From NCBI RefSeq assembly GCF_020165195.1, contig NZ_JAIUHR010000010.1, positions 1 through 64,000 on the forward strand: a stretch of 64,000 nucleotides of DNA. The letters are read 5' to 3'. The notes below the pieces were generated by a model that made no database searches, had not been told where the DNA came from, and worked only from the letters and a program-made list of their open reading frames with translations. The first letter of the stretch is position 1. Each line of letters starts with the position of its first letter. Position numbers and translations under genes: made by a program. Of this stretch, positions 44,253 through 52,773 are shown in pieces. This DNA is from Mesorhizobium sp. CA14 (lineage in GTDB: Bacteria > Pseudomonadota > Alphaproteobacteria > Rhizobiales > Rhizobiaceae).

Positions 44253-45451
44253 ACGAGCAGCCCAGCACTTTCGACCCGGCCTCGATGGCCAGCGACTATC
44301 TCGGCGAGGCGGCGACGCTGCTGGCGCATGACGATCCGTTTCCCGACGGTGCGGTGGTGCCGCCAATCTACCAGACCTCGCTGTTCACCTTCGCCAACTA
44401 CGCCGACATGGCCGACACCTTTGCCGGCAGAAGGAAGCAGCCGATCTATTCGCGCGGCGACAACCCGACGGTGATGGAGTTCGAGGCGCGCGTGGCGACA
44501 CTCGAAGGCGCCGAGGCCGCGCGCGGCTTCTCGAGCGGCATGGCGGCGATCAGCGCCACGGTGCTTGCTTTCGTCGGCGCCGGCGAGCGCATGGTCGCCG
44601 TGCGCAACTGCTATGGCGACGCATACCGTCTGTTCGAGCGGCTGTTCCCGCGCTTGCACATCAAGGTCGACTATGTCGACGGTTCCGATCCCGATGCGGT
44701 TGCCGCGGCACTTCCCGGCGCCAAGCTGCTCTATCTCGAAAGCCCGACCTCGATGATGTTCGAGCTGCAGGACCTGGAGCATTTGACCCGGCTGGCGAAG
44801 GAGCAGGGCATCGTCACCACCATCGACAATTCCTGGGCGACCCCCGTCTTCCAGAAGCCGATTTCGCATGGAGTCGACCTGGTGCTGCACTCGGCCTCGA
44901 AATATCTGGGCGGCCACAGCGACACCGTCGCCGGCGTGGTGGCGGGTTCTGCCGCACACATCAAGCACATCAACGAGCAGACCTATTCCCAGCTCGGCGG
45001 CAAGCTGTCGCCCTTCGAAGGCTGGCTGTTGCTGCGCGGCCTGCGCACGCTGCCGCTGCGCCTGCCGCACCACATGAAGAGCGGACTCATCATTGCCGAG
45101 CGGCTGAAGGCGCATGGCAAGGTCGAGCGGGTCAACCACCCCGCTTATTCCAACCACCCCGGCAAGAAGACTTTAGCCGGCTATGCCGGGCTGTTCTCCT
45201 TCGAGGTCACCGAGGATGTCGACATCCCCGCTTTCGTCGACGCGCTGAAATATTTCCGCATCGGCGTCAGCTGGGGCGGCCATGAAAGCCTGGTCGTGCC
45301 GGCAAAAGCCTCGCTCGAGCAGACGCCGGGCATCAATTCGATGGCGCGCTTCGGCGTCAGCCCTCGAACCATCCGCTTCAACGTCGGATTGGAAAATGTC
45401 GAGGACCTCTGGGCCGACATCGCCCAGGCCTTCGACAAATCAAAAAAATAG
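44249..45451 (+). CDS. Cys/Met-metabolism PLP-dependent enzyme (cystathionine lyase/synthase-like)
   Basis: A 400-residue fold-type I enzyme. It has QPIYSRGDNPTVMEFEARVATLEGAEAARGFSSGMAAISA, YLESPTSMMFELQD, TTIDNSWATPVFQKP and the PLP lysine in LVLHSASKYLGGHSDTVAGVV. The family does beta- or gamma-elimination or replacement on sulfur amino acids. Its coupling to a GntR gene and a CUT1-type importer is unusual, since these importers normally carry sugars or polyols. The real substrate may be an imported amino-acid conjugate. Confidence 0.9.
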   Translation: MNEQPSTFDPASMASDYLGEAATLLAHDDPFPDGAVVPPIYQTSLFTFANYADMADTFAGRRKQPIYSRGDNPTVMEFEARVATLEGAEAARGFSSGMAAISATVLAFVGAGERMVAVRNCYGDAYRLFERLFPRLHIKVDYVDGSDPDAVAAALPGAKLLYLESPTSMMFELQDLEHLTRLAKEQGIVTTIDNSWATPVFQKPISHGVDLVLHSASKYLGGHSDTVAGVVAGSAAHIKHINEQTYSQLGGKLSPFEGWLLLRGLRTLPLRLPHHMKSGLIIAERLKAHGKVERVNHPAYSNHPGKKTLAGYAGLFSFEVTEDVDIPAFVDALKYFRIGVSWGGHESLVVPAKASLEQTPGINSMARFGVSPRTIRFNVGLENVEDLWADIAQAFDKSKK

Positions 45452-45476
45452 TCGTCCAAAAATGGGAGTCCCGAAG

Positions 45477-46754
45477 ATGAAAAAACTGACCTTCATGTTT
45501 GCCGCCGTGGCCGGCCTGGCGATTTCCGCCAGCGGCGCGCTGGCCGACACCACCATCAAGCTGGTCGAGGTCATCACCAGCCCGCCGCGCACCGAATTCC
45601 TGAAGAAGCAGATCGCCGAATTCGAGACGGCGAACCCGGGCATCAAGGTGGAGGTGGTCTCGCTGCCCTGGGGCCAGGCCTTCGAGAAGTTCCTCACCAT
45701 GGTGCAGGCCGGCGATACGCCCGACGTCGCCGAGATGCCCGAGCGCTGGATGGGCCTCTATGCCAACAACGGCCAGCTCGAGGATCTCGGCCCTTACATG
45801 GCCAAGTGGCCCGACGCCAAGACGCTCGGCGACCGCGCCAAGCAGTTCGGCTCGACCGTCAACAACACGCAGTTCATGATCCCTTATGGCTACTATGTGA
45901 ACGCGCTGTTCTGGAACAGGAAGCTGTTCAAGGAAGCCGGCCTCGACCGGCCGCCGGAAAACCTCGACGAGTTCGTCTCCTTCTCCAAGAAGATCTCCGC
46001 TATCCCCGGCAAATACGGCTATTGCTTGCGCGGCGGCCCCGGCGCCTTCAACGGCATGCACATGTTCATGAACATCGCCGACGGCAAGGGCGGCTATTTC
46101 ACCGACGACGGTGTCTCGACCATCAATGACGAAGGCTCGGTCAAGGGCCTGCAGATGCTGGCCGACATGTACAAGAACGGTCTGGCGCCGAAAGATTCCG
46201 TGAGCTGGGGCTTCAACGAGACGGTGACGGGCTTCTATTCCGGCACCTGCGCCATGCTCAACCAGGATCCGGACGCGCTGCTCGGCATCGCCGACAAGAT
46301 GAGCGCCGACGACTTTGCTGTCGCGCCGCTTCCCGTGGGTCCGAGCGGGAAATCCTATCCGACGCTGGGCTATGCCGGCTGGGCGATGTTCGCCAATTCC
46401 CAGCACAAGGACGAGGCCTGGAAGCTGATGGCCACACTTCTGTCGCCCAAGGACAATCTGGAATGGGCCAAGGAAGTCGGCGTCGTCCCGATCCACAACG
46501 GCGCCGACCAGGACGCGCATTTCAAGACCGAGCAGTTCAAGGGCTGGTTCACCGAGCTCAATGACAGCTCCAAATATGAAATGGTGACGCCACCGACGCA
46601 TCTGGAGAACCTCGGCAACTTCGTCGACCAGGTGGCGATCAAGAATTTTCAGGAAGTGCTGCTCGGCCAGAAGCCGGCCAAGGATGTCGCCGACGAATGG
46701 GCCAAGTTCCTGACCAAGGAACAGCAGGACTGGCTGGCCAAGAACAAGAAGTAA
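45477..46754 (+). CDS. ABC transporter substrate-binding protein (CUT1 type)
   Basis: A 425-residue secreted protein. The signal MKKLTFMFAAVAGLAISASGALA is cut before DTTIKLVE. The binding fold shows TEFLKKQIAEFETANPGIKVEVVSLPWGQAFEKFLTMVQAGDTPDVAEMPERW, FMIPYGYYVNALFWNRKLFKEAGL and YSGTCAMLNQDPDALL. I chose ATG 45477; an ATG five codons upstream is possible. It follows the PLP gene by 25 bp and is itself followed by a RIME1-like element. Confidence 0.92.
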   Translation: MKKLTFMFAAVAGLAISASGALADTTIKLVEVITSPPRTEFLKKQIAEFETANPGIKVEVVSLPWGQAFEKFLTMVQAGDTPDVAEMPERWMGLYANNGQLEDLGPYMAKWPDAKTLGDRAKQFGSTVNNTQFMIPYGYYVNALFWNRKLFKEAGLDRPPENLDEFVSFSKKISAIPGKYGYCLRGGPGAFNGMHMFMNIADGKGGYFTDDGVSTINDEGSVKGLQMLADMYKNGLAPKDSVSWGFNETVTGFYSGTCAMLNQDPDALLGIADKMSADDFAVAPLPVGPSGKSYPTLGYAGWAMFANSQHKDEAWKLMATLLSPKDNLEWAKEVGVVPIHNGADQDAHFKTEQFKGWFTELNDSSKYEMVTPPTHLENLGNFVDQVAIKNFQEVLLGQKPAKDVADEWAKFLTKEQQDWLAKNKK

Positions 46755-46761
46755 GCTTCTT

Positions 46762-46889
46762 CCTTCTCCCCGTTCTACGGGGAGAAGGTGCCACGAAGTG
46801 ACGGATGAGGGGCAGCACTGACCTCTGAGAGGCTGGCTCCGCCCCTCATCTGCCTGCCGGCATCTTCTCCCCGTTGAACGGGGAGAAGG
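46762..46889. repeat. RIME1-like rhizobial intergenic mosaic element
   Basis: Two palindromes bound the element: CCTTCTCCCC/GGGGAGAAGG (46762-46788) and CTTCTCCCC/GGGGAGAAG (46864-46888). The segment between carries GTGCCACGAAGTGACGGATG and an inverted GAGGGGC/GCCCCTC pair with CATCTGCCTGCCGGCAT. This agrees with RIME1 elements described in Rhizobium and Sinorhizobium. It sits between the binding-protein and permease genes, where other importers here have hairpins. Confidence 0.85.
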
Positions 46890-46938
46890 ACGCTGTCGCC
46901 GTCCCCGGCCCCCATCTTTCACCGTAGAGCCAAGACGC

Positions 46939-47862
46939 ATGACCTACGCCGTCTCCGAAATCCGATCCGCCGCCCGGCCGCGAAAGCAACGGCTGAGCAA
47001 GGCCGCGATCGAGCCGTGGCTCTATCTATCGCCTGCGATCGTCCTGCTGGTCCTGGTGCTTTTGGTGCCGCTGATCATCGGCATCAGCTATTCCTTCCGC
47101 AAATTCTCGGCCTTCAAGTCGCAATATGTCGGCCTCGCCCAGTACCAGGCGATGCTCTCCGACCAGGTGCTCGGCCAGGCGCTGATCAACACGCTGTGGT
47201 GGACGGTCGCCAGCCTGTTCTTTCAGTTCTTCCTTGGCCTCGGCCTGGCGCTGCTCCTCGACAAGCCCTTCTACGGCCGCAAGGTCGTGCAGGCTGTCGT
47301 GTTCCTGCCCTGGGCGGTGCCGTCGTTTCTTTCGGGCCTCACCTGGGCCTGGCTGTTCAACCCGATCATCGGGCCGCTGCCGCATTGGCTCTTCGCGCTT
47401 GGCCTGAAAGCGGAGCCGACGAATATTCTGTCCGATCCGGCCACCGCCATGTGGGGGCCGATCGTCGCCAACATCTGGTTCGGCATTCCCTTCTTCGCCA
47501 TCACGCTGCTTGCCGCGCTGAAGTCGATCCCGTCCGAATTGCATGAAGCGGCGGCCATCGACGGCGCTTCACCCTGGCAGCGCTTCACCAAGGTGACGCT
47601 GCCGTTCCTGGCGCCGACCATCGTCATCACCGTCATGCTGCGCACCATCTGGATCGCCACTTTCGCCGACCTGATCTTCGTCATGACCGAGGGCGGACCG
47701 GCGGGATCGACCAGCACGGTGCCGGTCTACATCTATGTCAGCGCCTTCAAGTCGCTGGACAAAGGCTATGCCTCGGCTGTCGCGGTGCTGCTTCTGGTGC
47801 TGCTCATCGCCTATGCCATCGGCCTGATCGCCATCCGCCGCACGCTGGTGAGGCACGTCTGA
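46939..47862 (+). CDS. ABC transporter permease (MalF/UgpA type)
   Basis: A 307-residue permease. The first helix is PWLYLSPAIVLLVLVLLVPLIIGISYSF. It has FYGRKVVQAVVFLPWAVPSFLSGLTWAWLF, the coupling loop IPSELHEAAAIDGASPWQRFTKVTLPFLAP and MTEGGPAGSTSTVPVYIYVSAF. It is separated from its binding-protein gene by the RIME1-like element and overlaps the next permease start. Confidence 0.93.
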   Translation: MTYAVSEIRSAARPRKQRLSKAAIEPWLYLSPAIVLLVLVLLVPLIIGISYSFRKFSAFKSQYVGLAQYQAMLSDQVLGQALINTLWWTVASLFFQFFLGLGLALLLDKPFYGRKVVQAVVFLPWAVPSFLSGLTWAWLFNPIIGPLPHWLFALGLKAEPTNILSDPATAMWGPIVANIWFGIPFFAITLLAALKSIPSELHEAAAIDGASPWQRFTKVTLPFLAPTIVITVMLRTIWIATFADLIFVMTEGGPAGSTSTVPVYIYVSAFKSLDKGYASAVAVLLLVLLIAYAIGLIAIRRTLVRHV

Positions 47863-48710
47863 TGATCGCTGGTCGCTCCACCTCCTCGCGAATCTTCGGC
47901 GGCATCGGCCTGTACGCCGCTGTCGCAGCCTATGTGATCTTTGCGCTGTTCCCGATCTTCTGGACGCTGAAGATCTCGGTGACGCCCGAGCGCTTGCTCT
48001 ATTCCGAAGGCATCACCTTCTGGCCGTCGCAGACGACGCTGAAGAACTTCGCCACCGTGCTCGAAGCCTCCGACTTCCCGCGCTATTTCCTCAACAGCGT
48101 CATCGTCTCGGTGTCGACGGCCGCGTTCGTCACCGTCATCGCCACGCTCGCCGGCTATGCCATGTCGCGCTTCACTTTCCGCGGCAAGGCGACGCTGGCG
48201 ATCCTGTTGCTGCTCACCCAGACCTTTCCGCTCGTCATGGTCATCCCGCCGATCTACCGCATCATGGGCGATCTCGGCCTGACCAACAGCCTGATCGGCC
48301 TGATCATCATCTACACCGCCTTCAACACCGCCTTCGCCACTTTCCTGATGCAATCCTTCTTCGACGGCATCCCGAAGGATCTTGAGGAGGCGGCGATGAT
48401 CGACGGCTGCACGCGGGCGCAGGCGATGCGCCGGGTGATCGTGCCGCTGACCTTGCCGGGAATGGGCGCCACGCTGGGCTTCGTTTTCACCGCCGCCTGG
48501 AGCGAATTGCTGTTCGCGCTGATGCTGATCTCCAGCGACGAGCAGAAGACCTTCGCCGTCGGCCTGCTCACCTTCATCGGCAAGTTCGCCGTCGACTGGG
48601 GGCAGATGATGGCGGCCTCCATCCTGGCGCTCATCCCGGTCTGCGTCTTCTTCGCCTTCCTGCAACGCTATCTCGTCACCGGCCTCACCGCCGGCGCGGT
48701 CAAAGGATAA
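47862..48710 (+). CDS. ABC transporter permease (MalG/UgpE type)
   Basis: A 282-residue permease. It has YVIFALFPIFWTLKISVTPERLLYSEGITFWPS, the coupling loop IPKDLEEAAMIDGCTRAQAMRRVIVPLTLPGMGA and the ending LQRYLVTGLTAGAVKG. The start ATG overlaps the previous stop (TGATG). Confidence 0.93.
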   Translation: MIAGRSTSSRIFGGIGLYAAVAAYVIFALFPIFWTLKISVTPERLLYSEGITFWPSQTTLKNFATVLEASDFPRYFLNSVIVSVSTAAFVTVIATLAGYAMSRFTFRGKATLAILLLLTQTFPLVMVIPPIYRIMGDLGLTNSLIGLIIIYTAFNTAFATFLMQSFFDGIPKDLEEAAMIDGCTRAQAMRRVIVPLTLPGMGATLGFVFTAAWSELLFALMLISSDEQKTFAVGLLTFIGKFAVDWGQMMAASILALIPVCVFFAFLQRYLVTGLTAGAVKG

Positions 48711-48713
48711 AAG

Positions 48714-49781
48714 ATGGCTTCCGTCACGCTGCAAAACGTCGAGAAGGATTACGGCGCGCTGCGCATCCTGCACGGTGTCGATCTCGAGATCGCCGATGGC
48801 GAGTTCGTCGTGCTGGTCGGCCCGTCCGGCTGCGGCAAGTCCACGCTGCTGCGCATGATCGCCGGCCTCGAAGAAGTCACCGGCGGCGAGATCCATATCG
48901 GCGAGCGGCTGGTCAACGATGTCGCGCCGAAGGACCGGGACATCGCCATGGTGTTCCAGTCCTATGCGCTCTACCCGCATATGGATGTCTCCTCCAACAT
49001 GGGCTTCAGCCTGATGCTGAAGAAGGCCGAGAAGACGACGATCGACGGCAGGGTGGGCGCCGCCGCCAAGCGGCTCGGCCTCGATCCCTATCTCGGCCGC
49101 CTGCCGCGCCAGCTCTCCGGCGGCCAGCGCCAGCGCGTCGCCATGGGCCGCGCCATCGTGCGCGACCCGAAAGTGTTCCTGTTCGACGAGCCGCTGTCGA
49201 ACCTCGACGCCAAATTGCGCGTCCACATGCGCGCCGAGATAAAGGCGCTGCATCAGCAGCTCAAGACCACGTCGGTCTATGTCACCCATGATCAGGTCGA
49301 GGCCATGACCATGGCCGACCGCATCGTCGTCATGCATGACGGCTATGTGCAGCAGGTCGGCCGTCCGCTGGAACTTTACGACCGTCCGGTCAACACCTTC
49401 GTCGCCGGCTTCATCGGCTCGCCCGGCATGAATTTCTTGCCGGCTGAGGTCGCCAAGGGTGGCAAGGTCGATGCCGTGCTCGCTGACGGCCAGAAGCTGC
49501 GGCTGCCGGATGGCCTGCCGATCAGCGACGGCGATGACCTCACCATCGGACTGCGGCCAGAACACATCAAGCTGGTCGACGACGGCGCGCTGAAGGCCGA
49601 GGTCGAGGTGGTCGAGCCGCTCGGCCTGTCGACGCAGTTCTATGTCAGGCTGGCCAACCAGCAGGTCTGCGTCTTCGTCATGGGCCGCAGCGACGTGAGG
49701 CCGGGCGACACGATCCGGCTCGCCGCCGATCCGGCTGCGCTGCATCTGTTCGATCCCAAGAGCGGGAATCGGATCGGCTAG
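48714..49781 (+). CDS. ABC transporter ATP-binding protein (MalK/UgpC type)
   Basis: A 355-residue ATPase. Walker A GPSGCGKST is at residues 36-44. Also present are MVFQSYALYPHMDVSSNMGFSL, LSGGQRQRVAMGRAIV, VFLFDEPLSNLDAKLR and VTHDQVEAMTMADRIVV. The C-terminal regulatory domain includes TIGLRPEHIKLV. It ends the operon that began with the GntR gene. It is highly similar to the ATPase at 24173, fitting an ATPase shared among importers. Confidence 0.94.
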   Translation: MASVTLQNVEKDYGALRILHGVDLEIADGEFVVLVGPSGCGKSTLLRMIAGLEEVTGGEIHIGERLVNDVAPKDRDIAMVFQSYALYPHMDVSSNMGFSLMLKKAEKTTIDGRVGAAAKRLGLDPYLGRLPRQLSGGQRQRVAMGRAIVRDPKVFLFDEPLSNLDAKLRVHMRAEIKALHQQLKTTSVYVTHDQVEAMTMADRIVVMHDGYVQQVGRPLELYDRPVNTFVAGFIGSPGMNFLPAEVAKGGKVDAVLADGQKLRLPDGLPISDGDDLTIGLRPEHIKLVDDGALKAEVEVVEPLGLSTQFYVRLANQQVCVFVMGRSDVRPGDTIRLAADPAALHLFDPKSGNRIG

Positions 49782-49853
49782 ACTGTCGTCGATGCGGGGC
49801 GAAAGGCCCTGGGCTAAAATCCTCCCTGTTGATTCGTCTCGACAGGAAAAGGC

Positions 49854-50339
49854 ATGAGCAAGGCCCTCGGCACATTCGCACTGATCACGGTTCTGAGCGC
49901 CTTACTGATGGCGCTCTCTTTGGCGGTTGCCAGGCACGGCTACCCCTACGGCGCGTTCGGCGTGAAGCGTCTCGACGGTATTGCCGACGCCGGCTCCTTC
50001 CTTGCGATCGCCGCCGTTTATTTCTTCGGCGCGATGCTGATGATGATCCTGCCGATCCGCGCCGCCGGAATCGTACTAACGCACGCCGCCGATGCGGTCT
50101 TCTGGGCGACGATCATGCTGTTCGCGACCATCGTCGGCTCGCTGGCCGCCAGATGGGCCTTCGGCCAGCATGAGGTGCTTTGGGCGCTCTTCAATTGGCG
50201 CTTCCTGTTCGTGGCAGTGATCGTGGCGGCGCATCTCACCATAAACGAGCTTCGCCGCAACATCCTGCTCAGAAGCCTGTTCTTCGTCATCTTCGGCGCG
50301 GTCACGCTCGCCTGCCTGTTCTGGTCGTTCTCGACCTGA
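49854..50339 (+). CDS. Hypothetical integral membrane protein
   Basis: A 161-residue protein with five likely membrane segments: LGTFALITVLSALLMALSLAVA, GSFLAIAAVYFFGAMLMMIL, AVFWATIMLFATIVGSLAA, WRFLFVAVIVAAHLTI and LFFVIFGAVTLACLFW. GACAGGAAAAGG gives a good ribosome site. I do not recognise a family. It stands alone between the ABC operon and the dehydrogenase. Confidence 0.75.
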   Translation: MSKALGTFALITVLSALLMALSLAVARHGYPYGAFGVKRLDGIADAGSFLAIAAVYFFGAMLMMILPIRAAGIVLTHAADAVFWATIMLFATIVGSLAARWAFGQHEVLWALFNWRFLFVAVIVAAHLTINELRRNILLRSLFFVIFGAVTLACLFWSFST

Positions 50340-50396
50340 GTCCTAGCTTTGTCGCATATGGCGGGTAGACCTCCTGCCAAGCAATGGCTATATCAT

Positions 50397-50407
50397 TTGT
50401 CTGACAA
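50397..50407. promoter_or_regulatory. FadR-type GntR operator before the semialdehyde dehydrogenase
   Basis: TTGTCTGACAA fits TNGTNNNACNA at every fixed position and is a perfect palindrome apart from its central base. It lies 47 bp before the ATG at 50455. Either GntR protein of this window could bind; which one is not shown. Confidence 0.65.
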
Positions 50408-50454
50408 TTGACCCGACCGAAGGCCGCCGCGACCAAAACCCAAGGAAAAACAAC

Positions 50455-51894
50455 ATGACCCTGCTGCGCAAGAACCTGATCGACGGCGAGTGGCTTGGCG
50501 AGGCCGGCTCGCGCAACATCAATCCATCGAACACCAATGACGTCGTCGGCGAATACGCTTCGGCCGGGCCGGAGGAAGCCAAGCAGGCCATCGCCGCCGC
50601 CAAGGCCGCCTTTCCGGCTTGGTCGCGCTCCGGGCCTCTTGCCCGCCACGCCGTGCTGAAGAAGACCTCCGACGAGATCATGGCGCGCAAGGACGAGATC
50701 GGCCGCTCGCTGGCGCGCGAAGAGGGCAAGACGCTGGCCGAGGGCGTCGGCGAGACCATCCGCGCCGCCCAGATATTCGATTTCTTCGCCGGCGAGACGC
50801 TGCGCCTGTCGGGCGAGATGGTGCCGAGTGTGCGGCCAGGCGTCGGCGTCGAGATGACCCGCGAGGCCGTCGGCGTCGTCGGCATCATCACGCCGTGGAA
50901 TTTCCCGATCGCCATTCCCGCCTGGAAGATCGCTCCGGCGCTGGCCTACGGCAACACGATCGTGTTCAAGCCGGCCGAGCTGGTCCCCGAAAGCGCCTGG
51001 ACCATCGTCGACATCCTGCATCGCGCCGGCCTGCCCAAGGGCGTGCTCAATCTCGTCATGGGCAAGGGCTCGGTGGTCGGCCAGGCGATGCTCGATAGTC
51101 CTGACGTCAACGCGATCTCCTTCACCGGATCCGTCGGCACAGGCAAGCGTGTCGCCGCGGCGAGCGTCGAGCATATGCGCAAGTTCCAGCTCGAAATGGG
51201 CGGCAAGAACCCGCTCGTCGTCCTCGATGACTCCGACCTTGCGGTGGCCGTCGATTGCGCGATCAACGGCGCCTATTTCTCGACCGGCCAGCGCTGCACG
51301 GCGTCGTCGCGCCTGATCGTCACCGAGGGCATCCACGACCGTTTCGTCGATGCGGTGAAGGAGCGTCTGGACAAGCTCGTCATCGGCGATGCGCTCGATG
51401 CCAAGACCCAGATCGGCCCTGTCGTCGATCAGGCCCAGCTCAAGCAGGACGAGGACTATATCGCCATCGGCCGCCAGGAGGGCGCCGAGCTCGCCTTCGG
51501 CGGCGAGCGGCTGGAGCGCGAGACGCCCGGCTTCTATCTGAGGCCGGCACTGTTCCTCGGCTCGACCAACGAAATGCGCATCTCGCGCGAGGAGATTTTC
51601 GGCCCGGTCGCCAACGTCATCCGCGTCAAGGATTATGACGAGGCGCTCAGCGTTGCCAACGACACGCCGTTCGGCCTCACCTCCGGCATCTGCACGACCA
51701 GCCTGAAGCATGCGACGCATTTCAAGCGCAATTCCGAAGCCGGCATGGTGATGGTCAATTTGCCGACGGCGGGCGTCGATTTCCATGTTCCGTTCGGCGG
51801 CCGCAAGGGCTCGAGCTACGGTTCGCGCGAACAGGGCCGTTACGCGATGGAATTCTACACCACGGTGAAGACCGCCTATACATTCGCCGGCTGA
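50455..51894 (+). CDS. Aldehyde dehydrogenase, alpha-ketoglutaric semialdehyde dehydrogenase-like
   Basis: A 479-residue NAD(P)-dependent aldehyde dehydrogenase. It has TPWNFPIAIPAWKIAPALAYGNTIVFKPAE, FTGSVGTGKRVA, the general-base Glu in FQLEMGGKNPLVVLDD (Met replaces the usual Leu) and the nucleophile Cys in YFSTGQRCTASSRLIV. The C-terminus has VNLPTAGVDFHVPFGGRKGSSYGSREQG, a form I associate with the 2,5-dioxovalerate group that oxidises the product of non-phosphorylating pentose or hexuronate pathways. AAGGAAAAACAAC precedes the ATG. Confidence 0.88.
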   Translation: MTLLRKNLIDGEWLGEAGSRNINPSNTNDVVGEYASAGPEEAKQAIAAAKAAFPAWSRSGPLARHAVLKKTSDEIMARKDEIGRSLAREEGKTLAEGVGETIRAAQIFDFFAGETLRLSGEMVPSVRPGVGVEMTREAVGVVGIITPWNFPIAIPAWKIAPALAYGNTIVFKPAELVPESAWTIVDILHRAGLPKGVLNLVMGKGSVVGQAMLDSPDVNAISFTGSVGTGKRVAAASVEHMRKFQLEMGGKNPLVVLDDSDLAVAVDCAINGAYFSTGQRCTASSRLIVTEGIHDRFVDAVKERLDKLVIGDALDAKTQIGPVVDQAQLKQDEDYIAIGRQEGAELAFGGERLERETPGFYLRPALFLGSTNEMRISREEIFGPVANVIRVKDYDEALSVANDTPFGLTSGICTTSLKHATHFKRNSEAGMVMVNLPTAGVDFHVPFGGRKGSSYGSREQGRYAMEFYTTVKTAYTFAG

Positions 51895-51914
51895 TTCAAT
51901 CCGGGGGGAGATCG

Positions 51915-52490
51915 ATGAGCGTGGCCGACATGACGTGGCTCAACCCGCCGCCGCACCACACGGTCGGCGAGGGCACGCTCACCGTCCGAACGGGCAAGGA
52001 CACCGACTTCTGGCGCGAGACCTTCTACGGCTTCTGGCGCGATAACGGCCATTTCCTCTACCGCTCCGTCGAGGGTGATTTCAGCGCCGAGGTCACCGTC
52101 AAGGGCGACTACAAGATGCTCTACGATCAGGCGGGGCTGATGCTGCGCCTGAGCGAAACGCACTGGATCAAGGCCGGCATCGAATACACAGACGGGCTGG
52201 CCTACTTCTCCGTCGTCGTTACCAACGACACCTCCGACTGGTCGCTGGTCGCCATCGCCGCCGGCACGGACGGCGTCAGGATCCGCTTGACCCGTCACGC
52301 CGAGGCGATCCGCGTCCAATATCTGGATGCCTCCGATGGCCACTGGAAGCCGGTGCGGCTGGCCTACTTCCCGGTCTCGAAATCGGTCGATGTCGGCATG
52401 ATGTGCTGCTCGCCGCAGGGCGAGGGTTTCAAGGCGACCTTTTCCGATTTTGTGATTGGTCCGCCGATTTCCAGGGAGTTGCACGATTAG
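51915..52490 (+). CDS. DUF1349 (concanavalin-like lectin fold) protein
   Basis: A 191-residue cytoplasmic protein. The beta-sandwich pattern is visible in WLNPPPHHTVGEGTLTVRTGKDTDFWRETFYGFWRDNGHFLY, SVEGDFSAEVTVKGDYKMLYDQAGLMLRLSETHWIKAGIEYTDG and VGMMCCSPQGEGFKATFSDFVIGP. This is the DUF1349 family, sometimes seen beside carbohydrate genes. GGGGGGAG precedes the ATG. It lies 20 bp after the dehydrogenase, so both are probably in one operon. Confidence 0.9.
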   Translation: MSVADMTWLNPPPHHTVGEGTLTVRTGKDTDFWRETFYGFWRDNGHFLYRSVEGDFSAEVTVKGDYKMLYDQAGLMLRLSETHWIKAGIEYTDGLAYFSVVVTNDTSDWSLVAIAAGTDGVRIRLTRHAEAIRVQYLDASDGHWKPVRLAYFPVSKSVDVGMMCCSPQGEGFKATFSDFVIGPPISRELHD

Positions 52491-52491
52491 A

Positions 52492-52610
52492 GCAATTCCA
52501 GGAAAGTATGGGCGGTAAGTTCGGCGCCTTCGGCGTAACTTCCGCCCGGAATTGCGTGAAAACAAGGAGATAGAGCGGTTCGCTGTTTCCGTGAAACGGT
52601 GAAGCGTTCT
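52492..52610. repeat. Two-part palindromic intergenic element
   Basis: The first part has arms GCAATTCC (52492-52499) and GGAATTGC (52548-52555) with a GGCGGTAAGTTCGGCG.. interior. The second part (52572-52610) is an 18+3+18 imperfect palindrome beginning AGAGCGGTTC and centred on TTTCCGTGAAA, with 14 of 18 positions paired. It resembles repeats I have seen widely in Mesorhizobium and related intergenic DNA. It fills most of the 283-bp gap between the DUF1349 gene and the convergent polymerase gene. Confidence 0.75.
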
Positions 52611-52773
52611 AGCCAAACCGCATTGCCGCCAAACCGGGGACCGCTCGGCGAATCGCACCTTGGTCGCGCCGACGGCACAAAGCACTGACTGGTCTGCCGC
52701 GCAAATGCGCGTGAAATCCTAGTCCAGAGCTTTTGTTTACGCCGCCGCCGACTTTGCCTGGTATTGCTCCAAA

